Origin: Patellaria atrata CBS 101060
Taxonomy: Eukaryota; Ascomycota; Dothideomycetes; Patellariales; Patellariaceae
DNA length: 64,000 bases
Assembly (NCBI GenBank): GCA_010093705.1
Contig: MU006094.1
Coordinates: forward strand, 347,550 to 411,549
Reading direction: 5' to 3'
In this document: in pieces, positions 24,235-34,760 of the stretch
Position numbering within the stretch: position 1 is the first letter of the stretch
How the letters are laid out: each line of letters starts with the position of its first letter
Notes under the pieces: generated by a model
What the model was told of the DNA's origin: nothing
Database searches by the model: none
The model's input: only the letters and a program-made list of their open reading frames with translations
Made by a program: the position numbers and the translations under genes

Positions 24235-25063
24235 TCTGTATCTTCGTCCTAGTCCGGACGATATTTATTTGTAGGTAGCGTTGCGGGCTTCACTATGAAC
24301 GCATTCCTTGCGTTAGCATGGTTACGGTTGGATAGGAATGTTGATGAACTTACCGTTTAACCTCCGAAGCGATTGAATGCGCACTTATTATTACTCAGCG
24401 CAACTTCACTTTCGGTTTGAAAGCCTGAAAGAAGAGATTGGAGGTTGAATTGACAATAGTGGCAGCCAAAAGATCGGTTGCAGTTCCGCAGTTGCTGTAA
24501 ACAACCGGTTGTTGTGGCTCGTTTGTCCTGTTTGTGGAAATCGACTCTGCACCGACCACTCGTCTCCGCGGGCGTGAGCTGGAGACGGGGGTGTCAAGTC
24601 AAGAGCCAAAGATTCAAAGAAGCACAAGGGAAAAGTCTGAAAGTTCTCCCTCCCATCGTACGCACTAGACGAGTATATAAATTTCCTCGAGTACGGCCTA
24701 GGTGAGTGAAAACAGATCATCTCTACTATTAATCGTAGACCCTTTTCCGAAAGTGTGCGCTGCAATAGAAGTACAGATGAAGGTGCTCCTTCGTCCTATA
24801 CATCAAGAATCTCTCCCCGTGCAAAAGCGCCTATAATCTATCGTTTCCCCTGTCAATTTTTTCCTTCTGGTCACATAGGGACACTAAATACTAGGGTACG
24901 CAGTACGTGTGGTAGCTCATTTCTAATTCAGTTTTTACACTTCAGGGCTCCAACACCTACAACGTTGCCTCACCTCTCAGCCTTGTATTTCCCTTTTATC
25001 TCCCTTGGAAAGCGTTTCGCACAAGTATAAACACATTTGATTCTCTCCCCTTACACAGTGTAA
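24235..25063. other. Intergenic between divergent MOB1 and small TM gene
   Basis: Shared upstream region of the minus-strand MOB1 and the plus-strand gene at 25064. A TATATAA lies at 24674-24680, about 385 bp before that ATG, too far to assign with confidence. Confidence 0.4.
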
Positions 25064-25438
25064 ATGTCTAGTGTACGCCCACTCTTCCCCCAGCAACCCC
25101 CCTTTCTCACCCATCAGACTAACTACCCCCAGTATTATTCCCCATCCTCCGCACCTCCTCCTATCCCAAACTATACCACCTTCCCTCCTTCTCCTTCTTC
25201 CCAATCTGCTCTCATAGTCCGCCAAGCCAAATATTCCGATAATTCCCGCCCTCGTCGTCCCCCCCGTAGCAGGACACTCCTTTGCATGTTCATCCTCTTC
25301 GCATTACTTGTCCTGCTGTTTCCCATTGGGTGGAATGTGTTAGAGAAGATTGCGGGAATATGTGAAGTTAGGGGTTCGCGGGGAGAAGATAGGACGTGGT
25401 TTTGCGGGAAGATTGGGGGGAAGATAATAAGGGGGTAG
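25064..25438 (+). CDS. Small Pro/Ser-rich protein with one membrane segment
   Basis: A single open frame encodes 124 residues. The first about 75 are rich in Pro, Ser and Tyr, then come a basic stretch (RPRRPPRSR), a hydrophobic segment of about 19 residues (LLCMFILFALLVLLFPIGW) and a short tail with two cysteines. This layout suits a tail-anchored or type II membrane protein. I do not recognise the family. The basic residues before the membrane segment and the lack of stops support coding, but a chance frame cannot be excluded. Confidence 0.5.
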   Translation: MSSVRPLFPQQPPFLTHQTNYPQYYSPSSAPPPIPNYTTFPPSPSSQSALIVRQAKYSDNSRPRRPPRSRTLLCMFILFALLVLLFPIGWNVLEKIAGICEVRGSRGEDRTWFCGKIGGKIIRG

Positions 25439-27422
25439 GGTCAAGCAGAAGGGGGAGTTGTATGCTGAGAGGGATGTTTAGAGTCCTATGGAGACCTTTG
25501 GGATTAGTATTACAGAAGACTTTGCTAGTGCTCGAGAAATACTGTTCCGAAGAGCGTAAATTGTATGGATCTCTAATCAGTTGCTTGATTGGAGACCGGT
25601 TTCTTCAACGGATTCGTCATTGCGCCTATGAGCTTGCAGTAGGTTTACAGTGAAGGAGGTAAGCAGATCATAATAGGTAAGAAGACAATTCAAAGAGAGG
25701 AAATTCGGTCTCAAATCTGCTTTATGTGTAGTCTTTTATTTCACTTTCTATCCCACGAAGGGTTGATATCCGTGCACCTCTGCACGCAACCCACCGCGAA
25801 AGCATCGAAAGGTGGATTTTTTTTGTTTTTATTTATTCTTGTTTCTTGCCATCATCTTCGCTACTTGTCATGAGAGTAAAACCACATTTCGTCACAGTAA
25901 TAATAATCAGATGAGTTGATCTAACTTTTTGTTTCCATCTCTTCTTGAGCCGAACGTGTGCTGTACCTCGACGACCTTTAACGTCCTCTATCAATTTACC
26001 AGCTCCACCATCATAACACTGCTAAGGCATCATTACCACATATCCGTTGTACTTTACTACTTCACTCATGGTTATCATCGAGCAAACCCCTTTTCACTCC
26101 GACGAGCGTTGTTGAACTTGTCAGCCTTCGATTCTTGGGCTATGGTTAAACTGGCTCACCTTAAACACGAAAACTGCTGCTGTACTGTATCTCCTCTACC
26201 ACCAAGCCTGGGCTGGCGTGTTATCAGGCTTAGTGATAAAGGACCAACTATATGTCAGTACAAGCAGAAGTGGAGCAGGGTCCTCAAGAAGAAATTCTAT
26301 TGCGCCCAGAGCCATAGATCCCGCGGAACCTATAACTGAAACAATTTCTCGTGCCGCGAAATCAAGGTGTTGATGAGATATTCTGAAGTCTTCAAGACCA
26401 GCATCTCGAACCAGACTTCCCCTTAAATCTACCTTTAAAGAGGGTCGTTTTCGCTACTTGCGTTCTACGGACTCTCCATCAGCAGACGCTTAATGGACTT
26501 GGAACGTAGGGCTGTTATCACTTTACTTCGTTATGATGGTTGAGCTTCGAAGAGTTAGGTTCTACTGTGAGCAATTGTGATAAATAGGCGACCGTTTCAT
26601 TCAATATGCAACTTGAATATGGTAGACGAAGCCAGGATCTGGTGCATGGGAGGCAAACATTGACGCTGAATGCCGCGGTAACTTGCGACAATGAAGTTGG
26701 AAATGCACCCTGGATAGTTGACCTAGAATTTTCAGAGAAATATCCAGTCTTAAATGATTGTATCCTGCAATATTGGTATGGTCCAAGAGGTGATTTCGAT
26801 ATATCTTTCTGTTATAAGGTTCGGTCCTGTTGGGGCTCCTGCAAATTATAAGTACCCTTCAAATACTTGTTCAATATATAATCTACTAAGTTACCATATT
26901 GTCGCCTACCCCTTCCCCTCTCGTGTATCCTCCGGATACTGCACGCCCGTTATCCAAGATCTCTTCGACTTTACTATACGGTACAGAAAGGCCGAAATGT
27001 ACGAAAAGAACTCCGTCCGCATCTATGAATTGACCGTAATGATAGTAAAAGTGGGATAACACTGTGGGATTAATAGTCAGCTAGTAGGTGTTTTGCAAAC
27101 TTACCTTATAGAGACTGAGAAGTGCTTATCGCGACAAAGTATCATCAATATAAATATCTACATTCTTATACCACTAAGTTCTAGGACTCTCGTAGGGTGG
27201 AGCTTACCTTAAGGTAAGTGGAGGTAAATCGGCAACCAATCATATCATTTAGTTCGCTGACTCGCCAGTCTACGCCCTATTTTCGATACCTGGTGCAAGA
27301 CTATGCTAAACGGTGCGACTGATGCAGCCCTTTATATGTAGCAATCACTCCCCAGAAATGATCAAATTAAACAGACAACTTACAATTCATACTGATAGTA
27401 AGGAGATACTCCCGTCACAACT
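25439..27422. other. Gene-poor stretch, 2 kb
   Basis: No supported gene on either strand; open frames are short, without domains or splice continuity. AT-rich tracts occur near 25815-25850. An open frame at 26606-26851 has no recognisable motif. Confidence 0.45.
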
Positions 27423-27858
27423 ATGTCTTCTAGTATATCAAAGATGGCCATTCCAGCCGTCTTATCCGAGATTCACAAACCTTGGAATCCAAAACTTGTT
27501 GCTAACATCAACGGATCGGTTGACTTCAAAGTCGCTAAGCTCCAAGGTTCATTCATTTATCACTCGCACCCTTACACGGATGAACTCTTCTATATCTTGG
27601 CTGGGAAGATGCATATGAAGTTGCGTCTAGACAGTGACGCGGACAGAGAAGAAATCGTGGAATTAGCGGAGGGAGATGTATTCGTCGTTCCGCTAGGGGT
27701 TACAGCATTGTCCAGTCGTACCGGAGGGTGAGGCGAGCGTCTTGATAGTGGAGAGCGTAGGAACAGTGAATACGAGAGATCAAATTGAAAGGTTAGCAGT
27801 GGTCATATACACTCGTAACGGTCTACCGGGCTCCGGCGATCTCAGGAATATCTGCTGA
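27423..27858 (+). pseudogene. Cupin-domain protein broken before motif 2
   Basis: The ATG at 27423 opens a single-domain cupin with motif 1 complete: YHSHPYTDELFYILAGKM holds two histidines and the glutamate that bind the metal. The strand GDVFVVPLGV begins motif 2, but the frame shifts by one base near 27700. The stretch beginning HCPVVPEGEASVLIVES, carrying the motif 2 histidine, lies in the next frame. The unbroken frame ends at 27731 after 102 residues and lacks that histidine. No intron fits the join. Small fungal cupins of this sort act as metal-dependent isomerases or dioxygenases; the substrate is unknown. A single base error in assembly is the main alternative. Confidence 0.75.
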
Positions 27859-28816
27859 TGATCCCGTAGCGACAGGACCGTTGACGTTGAGGATGTGCGA
27901 TAGACGATAGTATCCACGGGTAATAGAAACTTCCCTCTACTGGCGAGAATTACAGGATTCAGACACATATGTGTATGGGTAGACTACTGATAGGTTGAGT
28001 TATTAGAAACAGTTCATACAAAATACCTGGAATGTAGCGTCTGGTAAATTGGCCAAAACCAGTTCTGACGTTGCCATTGGTGCCCATAGATGAACTTAGT
28101 ACCTATGCAGTCCACTGAAATCCATGATATGAGTTCTGTCCGATAAGAAACGGGGATAGACGAAAATGGATACTTCTCCAGATGTCGGCCGGACCGTTGG
28201 AAGCAGCAGCAATGACCTACATCATCAGTAGTCTACAGAAATAGAAAGATATTGATACGATACGAGACTACTTATTCCGCCTGTTATTACATTATTCCAA
28301 ACGCCTACCGAAACCTTCGTCCCTCGTACCTAGCTTGGTATGGTCAAATCTCTACCAAGGAGAAGTAGCGAGTCTCTCAACCAGGTATTTGATACTTCCC
28401 CACAGTGCCATCGACGTCAATGTCGATATGTATCTCTCGTATTGAAGCAGTGCCGTTGTGGTGGTTAATCTATGTTGATCAATTCTGCAAGTCTAAGATC
28501 AGCTTCTCAATTTAAGCTTAATATCTGCACCCTTGTCGCGCATCGTCCAGACAGGAAGTGTGATGTCAGAATAGCGGACGATTGGACGCCACATTATCAG
28601 GAACATCCAAAATATTTCATTCTCCTGGATCAATATGTTTTTAGAACTTCGATCTGGATAGGCGAACGGTTACAGTGATGCTACAGCGGGGACGTGGTGC
28701 GAATATAAAAGAGAGCTGGGCTTCCTCCTGAAGCCTAAGCACAACGCAACTTGACTGAACACCTAAACCGCATTTCGACACTTCTCGACGAAATTTGAAA
28801 GAACATACCAATCAAC
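27859..28816. other. Intergenic, upstream of secreted protein gene
   Basis: Mostly featureless. On the minus strand between about 28450 and 28040 there are short coding-like stretches (for example ASIREIHIDIDVDGTVGKY and GTNGNVRTGFGQF) in different frames. They might be a decayed gene that I could not identify. Confidence 0.35.
28704..28710 (+). promoter_or_regulatory. TATA box of secreted protein gene
   Basis: TATAAAA stands 107 bp before the ATG of the small secreted protein, a good distance for a strong, inducible fungal core promoter. Confidence 0.55.
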
Positions 28817-29035
28817 ATGAAGTTCGCATCCATCCTCGGCTTCGCTCTCCTCTCCATCGGCTCAGTCTCAGCAGCCGCCACCAAGGACTGGTCCGCTGCA
28901 CCTCCATGCGGTCGTCAAATCCCATCTGGCAAATGCCTTACTAAGTCCCAGTGTCTCCAAGCTGGTGGCGTGTATGTTGCGCGTGAATGCGATTTCTACA
29001 ATGTCGGCGATATCGGGTGCTGCCACAACCTTTAA
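28817..29035 (+). CDS. Small secreted cysteine-rich protein (candidate effector)
   Basis: The open frame encodes 72 residues without introns. Residues 1 to about 20 are a clear signal peptide ending SVSAAA. The mature part of about 52 residues holds six cysteines in the order C-x8-C-x5-C-x11-C-x9-CC, which could form three disulfides. There is no transmembrane segment, GPI signal or kex2-like pair in the mature part. The ATG context is AACATGAAG, and a TATA box lies 107 bp upstream. Such proteins in plant-associated fungi are apoplastic effectors, antimicrobial peptides or toxin-like proteins, but none can be named here. The gene sits alone between gene-poor flanks of about 1 kb, typical for effector genes. 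Confidence 0.85.
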   Translation: MKFASILGFALLSIGSVSAAATKDWSAAPPCGRQIPSGKCLTKSQCLQAGGVYVARECDFYNVGDIGCCHNL

Positions 29036-29967
29036 GCTAACATGATCCATAACATGACCTGAGAGGGGTGAGTGATCCGATCCATAAGTTAAGATTTGGG
29101 AATATTTAATAAATGAGCAAGAGTTCAGGCTGACGGAACCGTATGTAGGCGTGAGATAGGATCTGGAGAGTGGGCTCTTGGGCGGGAAAGGTACCTGGAT
29201 GATGTTTAGAGCATCTGCGAATTTCGGATGACCTTAGCTTGAACTTGGGCGGTGTAAGACTGTCGATTATTGAAGCATTGAGCAAAATGGGAGAAATGTT
29301 ATTTAATGCAATAAAGCAAAATTTCCATCAAAAAATTTCACGTGACGAGGAGTGTAGAGAACCGCCGCCTTAGGGTGCGAGAGATGTATAACTATCTTGA
29401 GCAATCTGAAGCAGCATTCACACCCAAAAATAGAACGGGAATATACCCCAGATGAAACTGGAGCTTGGAATCCTTGACAGGAATCGAAATGCTACGATTA
29501 CCGTGGACATACTTGTGACCGACGTGATGATTGAGAATGAAGTATCATGTATTTAATTCGGTCGTCCTGAATATTTTCGACTGATAGTCTCTACTTACTA
29601 GACACAATATTAGTACGTAGCTAAAAAATGGACTGATCAAAATGCGTTACACCTTGGTATTACGGTATATGTATATTGTACGTCTCGATAACTAAAGTCA
29701 AGTCTAGTTCTACAGCGACAGAGAGTGGGGATTAATTTGAGCAGATGATGTTAAAGTGCAAGGACTCAAAATCCATGGATGAAGAGATTTGTTCGTTAAA
29801 TATTTTAGACCATATTCAGGTCGTTGTATGATATAAGGACTTGCGTCTTTTTGACGAAGGACGGGAGAGGTTCGATTGACGGAAGAAATTCCGTGTCGCG
29901 TGTCGCGTCCTCTTAAACAACAACTTCTTTCTGCTGTGTAGTTCTCCCTACTCCAACAAACTACAAC
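29036..29967. other. Intergenic, no gene seen
   Basis: A moderately AT-rich stretch with no open frame of note. It contains the promoter of FTA7. Confidence 0.45.
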
Positions 29968-31432
29968 ATGCCAGTAAGATCTAATATTGCAACTATTAAG
30001 GTATTCTGAGATGCTAAATATTGATTCTTTAGATCAATAAACGGAAAAATCGATTTTCAGTCCGTAAACGACGTTCAATACAAAGAGAAGCCGACCATGT
30101 TTCTACGCTGATAGAGAGAGCACGATCCAGTTACAACACCTCTACACAAGAGCAGACGCCGCCAGCGTTAGTCGATTCTGCATCCAAGTTACCTAGCAGA
30201 TCACGAAGACGACCACCTTCAAAACCGAATGGTACGCCTAAATATCCAGTAGAAAAGTGGGTAGATGTGGTAGAGGCGAACTCTAGACTGCGGTCCGCGA
30301 AGTCTAACAGGAGGTGTCGTATAGTCCAAGATGATGAGGACGAAGACGAATTGGGAGGAAACTCGAAGAGGGCAGCACAAGCGAAACCTAGTGGTAAGGA
30401 CAACAAGCATCAAAATGGCGCTACCAATGACGCTCAGGGATTTGTACCCAACCCTTCTCTAGAGGACATCAAGGACCGAAGAAGAAATCCTCGAGTTCTT
30501 GAAGGAGATAGGAATCTTCATCACGAACGAGGCAGATTACAGTCGCATCAAGATCCAAAGACAAAAACCCGAGAAAAGAGAAAGAGGGTAGAAGATGATG
30601 ATCATGCCCCCGTTGTTCTTGTTGAGCGGCCGGCGAAGAAGTTCAAGCAGCTTACAACACGAACCCGGTATATTTCTCAGGATACAATGGCTGAAAAGTG
30701 GAGACCTTTGCCACAAGCCGTTCAACATCAGATACGAGAGATATTTCGGGCTGCTAAACGACAGATAATATTGGGCAAACGAGACGATCGACGGAGGGCG
30801 GAGGCAGAAGTTGTCCTGGCTAGTGTCGTAAAGAGACTGGACAAGATGTTACCAAAGATGGCTGTCCCTCAAAAGACGTTAGAAATGCATTTCAACTTGG
30901 ATAAGCTGATCGAGCGCAATGTAGCCCTGGACTCACAACTCACTCCGGCGATGCATTCGGTGGAGCTGCTAAAATCGCAAATTAAGGAACAGGAGCAATT
31001 ACTCAATATTGACAGACAATGTCTCAAGAGGTTGAAGGATGATGCTAGAGAAGAAGAACTACGACAGCGGTCAACGACTCGTGGAGTACGTAGTAACAGA
31101 CCATCATTTCCAAAAGAGCGAGTACTAATGTGCATCAGGTACATCCGGCAATCAAACTGCCTGTGGACTTCGAGAAAGGAGATGATGATCCTGAAAGTAT
31201 ATCGCTGGTGCTTTCTACGCCCTTTGCGGACCAAGTATTAGAGGATGAGATATCCTATCCGGAACTCCAATCCTTACTTGGACAACTTAGAAATCATCTT
31301 GAGAGCATGCAAGCAAACATGGCCCAAGTAGACGGGATCGGAGACGCCCTAATCTCTGCACATGCGTCGCTGGACGGGCTCCTGCATACGCATGCTAGTG
31401 CAGCCCAGTACGATCAGTTGACGAAGGTATGA
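29968..31432 (+). CDS. FTA7: Inner kinetochore subunit Fta7/CENP-Q
   Basis: Exons 29968-29973 (six bases, ATG CCA), 30033-31085 and 31139-31432 join in phase to 450 residues. The introns are 29974-30032 (GTAAGA...TTTAG) and 31086-31138 (GTACGT...ATCAG). The N-terminal about 200 residues are very basic and disordered, with KRKNRF and RSRRRPPSKP suggesting DNA contact. The conserved core starts at KWRPLPQAVQHQIREIF, the hallmark opening of the CENP-Q/Fta7 family, and continues as helical coiled coil to the C terminus. CENP-Q (Okp1 in budding yeast) pairs with CENP-U (Mis17/Ame1) in the COMA part of the constitutive centromere network, linking centromeric chromatin to the outer kinetochore. The assignment rests on the core motif and architecture. 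Confidence 0.85.
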
Positions 31433-32356
31433 AAACGAGGCCTTGGACACTGCATATTGTACGGAGTAGAAGTAATTGGGTACGGATCTATGAATAACGT
31501 TACAAGGCTAGCAAGGTGTAAGGGGTTCATGGTACTGGGGTATATCTCGCAGTGCCTGTTTCAGCTTCTTCAGTTACGATTGATGGCGTTGTCGGCCTCA
31601 CCACCTATTCGATAGATAGAGGGTGTGCTGGCGTGTGATCCACGCATCATTCCGACCCAACACTCTGGTCCCCGGAGGTGATGCATACCGCTCGTATGCT
31701 GTCCGACCTGTAGCAATAGTACGACATGATATATTTGCAAAGGAAGGCATTCGACGTGTGCTTCTTTCAAAGATGATTGCCAAAATACTGGACGCATGTG
31801 CTGTACGCTTTCTATCAACTTCTCCAGAGCTCCCGTTCCTGTATAGATTTCGTATTATTTGTATTTCGCATGCGGGCACAGGACGAACGAATAGAGTTGA
31901 TGGGAATTAGGTAACTTTACACTTCCCAGTTACTTTACAGAAAAGAATGACGGGACCCTTAGGTTAGACCAAGGGACCTTCCCCGCCATGTCCGCCAATC
32001 CGCCGCCCGCTACCGCTCCTCCTCGGCTCAAGTTTTTTTTTACCAAGACTTCATGACAGCAGCCCTTCAAGATGTCCTTAGTAGTGAGCACCCCATACCG
32101 CTCGCGTGCCTCCACTAGCGTTCTCTTTACCTTCTACCAATTGATACTCATGTTCAGTCTTTCCAGGTTTCCAAGCTTTTGTGCCATAAGACCATACTGT
32201 CGTGCCCGCCATTGACGCCGTGCTCCCATATTCCGACCTCTCGACGCACTCCTACCTGACCACGTCTTTGTACTACCACTTGATGCGACTAGATCGTCCC
32301 GATATCCGCATCTCCGTGATTGAAGGTGTGGACCCGGCAGCGCGCGACCGCATTAG
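31433..32356. other. Intergenic with an unexplained 55-codon open stretch
   Basis: No full gene is seen. Just before the ERT1 start, about 32191-32359 (plus) reads as coding-like sequence (VLPYSDLSTHSYLTTSLYYH, LDRPDIRISVIEGVDP) ending in a TGA that overlaps the ERT1 ATG. It has no in-frame start and no domain I recognise. Confidence 0.4.
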
Positions 32357-34351
32357 ATGAGTGAGGATTCACAAAAGTCTATTGTCAGAGCCTCCAATGG
32401 ACCAGTCGCTCAGGAGATGACGTCTAAGAATACAATTCGAACCGCCGATATCAACGAATCCAGCACGCCTCAATCTGATGCTCCTGCAAAGAGTAGCTTG
32501 TCACCCGTTGGGGACGGCGCAACTAAGAATTCAAAGAAGCGGCGGAAAGTGAATCATGGTCAGAAAACGGTTACCTGCATCTTGACACATGGCGCTCGGC
32601 TTTGCTAATTCGTGGCGTATATTTTCAGCATGCATATACTGTAGACGCTCGGTGAGCAGTTGCCCTGTCCCTCGAGCTCGTTCGAGATCTGAGCACCACA
32701 TTTTATATTTCCCCTGATATTGGACGTCTGCATTAAATACACGCCAGCTGACTTTGGGGCCTGCTTTGCCGGAAACAGCATATGACCTGCGATCTTGTAC
32801 GTTAGTGCCTTTCTTTGCACTCCAACGACACGTCTGACCCACGCACTGTTGTTACCACACAGGAGAGACCATGTACCAGGTGCATCAAGCGAGATATTGG
32901 CCACCTATGCCATGACGAGCCGCGAGATCCCTCGAAGAAGAGTAAATCGGAGCATGGCCAGGACGGAAAGGAGGAGGCTCTCTCAAGAGGAGCGCCTACT
33001 TCTCCGGAGACTGCTCTTGGTCCAGTCGAGCAGGTTTTGAATCAACAAGATGCAGGTCTCCACCTTGGTCCGCCTCCCCTGCCTCAGAATCGTCCTCCTA
33101 ATGCAGTGCCGATCGCTCAGCCTTCATCGGTTTCTGCGCCACATATCCCCTCTCTAACGAACAATAATCAATCCTGTCCGTTACACAATACTTGAGTACG
33201 AGCCAACTTTATGCTGATATCTCACGTAGACTTAAACTTTGGTAATGACTGGAATCTTGGTTCAAATAGCCAATTTCAAGACATGCAGAGCTTTCATCCG
33301 TCGTATATGTTCAACGCTTCAGAAGTTACGAACGAGTATAACCTTCTCAACGACTTCCTCAGCAACAGCTTGCTTGACGAGGGCACACTCCTTGGAGGTG
33401 AAGATATTCACGGTCTGTTTTCAGATCCCTCTCTCACCAGCAATCTCGGGACAGCTTCCGGGAGCAACGCCATGATCAACGCCGATCAACCACACAACCA
33501 ATTTATCCACCCCTCTCAAGCCGCGGGGAACGCAATCCCGCGACCAGGAAGCGCCCTTCCACTAGACAAGGCTAGGGAAAAGTACTATATGACGGCGGCC
33601 GATCCTGCAGGCACTGATACGCCTGAAGAGCGGATGAACAAGCTACTCAAAGCCAAGTACGATGCCGGCCTGCTAAAGCCTTTCAATTACGTGAAAGGTT
33701 ACGCGCGTCTGAATCAGTACATGGAACAGAACATGAGTCCGACCTCGCGGAATTTGATTCTTAGACAATTGGACAAATTTCGGCCCAAGTTTCGGGAGCG
33801 TATGCATTCTCTTACGGACATCGAGCTTATACTCGTGGAGTTTTGGTTCGAAAAACGCTTGATGGAATACGACCGTGTCTTTGCGAGCATGGCCATCCCT
33901 GCTTGCTGCTGGAGAAGGACAGGCGAGATCTTCAGGGGCAACAAAGAAATGGCGGAGCTAATCCATGTTCCAATGGAAAGATTGAGAGATGTGAGTCCGC
34001 AGACCCAGTTCTAAACTCATTGTGACGTTGACATGGAACACCAGGGCAACATTTCTTTACACGAAATCATGGTTCAAGATTCACTAGTCAGCTACTGGCA
34101 AAAATTTGGCGCTATTGCGTTTGATAGCTCTCAAAAAGCAATCCTTACTAGCTGCTCATTAAAGAATCCGGGTCGAAACTCGAAGGACCCGGAGATTAAG
34201 TGTTGTTTTTCTTTCACCATACGCCGCGATAACCATAACATGTAAGTACCAAATTTACGACGATATGTAATCTTTACAGTAAGCTTACCTCACCTTCAGC
34301 CCCTCACTCATCGTCGGGAATTTCCTCCCTCAACTCCCTCCGAGTCATTAG
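32357..34351 (+). CDS. acuK: Gluconeogenesis regulator ERT1/AcuK, Zn2Cys6 factor
   Basis: Seven exons join in phase to about 521 residues: 32357-32558, 32629-32651, 32779-32796, 32863-33175, 33230-33990, 34045-34241 and 34300-34351. The zinc cluster is split over four exons, two of them only 23 and 18 nt. Joined, it reads ACIYCRRSHMTCDLERPC followed by TRCIKRDIGHLC, matching the AcuK/Ert1/Rds2 type. Later segments (SYMFNASEVTNEYNLLNDF, RRTGEIFRGNKEMAELI and the C-terminal FSFTIRRDNHN then PSLIVGNFLP) are also family hallmarks, including the PAS-like region. Intron 33176-33229 uses a weak GTCCGT donor but removes an in-frame TGA. This nuclear factor activates genes for gluconeogenesis (PEP carboxykinase, fructose-bisphosphatase) on non-fermentable carbon. 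The length is close to that of yeast Ert1. Confidence 0.9.
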
Positions 34352-34760
34352 GTAGACTTCTTTTCACCTGCATATACGTTCCAGTGCACAACTCCATTCA
34401 TTATCCGGATCTACCAGGCTAAGGTAGACAGTACCACTACTCATTTAACTGGATTGTATATACGGCGTTCTTCCCTCTATTGTAGAGACAATTGAGCGAT
34501 CGGGAGGCTGGGTTTGAATTTCAACATAAGGATTCAATTGTCATACAAAAGCGGCTTTCATAGCCATATAATAGACGTTTTCGAATTTCGCAGAACTACA
34601 AGTGCATAACTGAGGTGAGGTAGATGTAATGTTTTCGTGATTTCTGTTGATGGGGCTCTTCCATCGCCCCTTCCTCAACTGAAATTCCTCGTTTTACTTA
34701 CCTTAGTTCCTTTGATGTGATCTCTAAACTGGCTTGTTCTGTCTGAATTCATCTCACAAA
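34352..34760. other. Intergenic, SPO22 promoter
   Basis: 409 bp between tandem genes; no other feature is seen. Confidence 0.45.
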
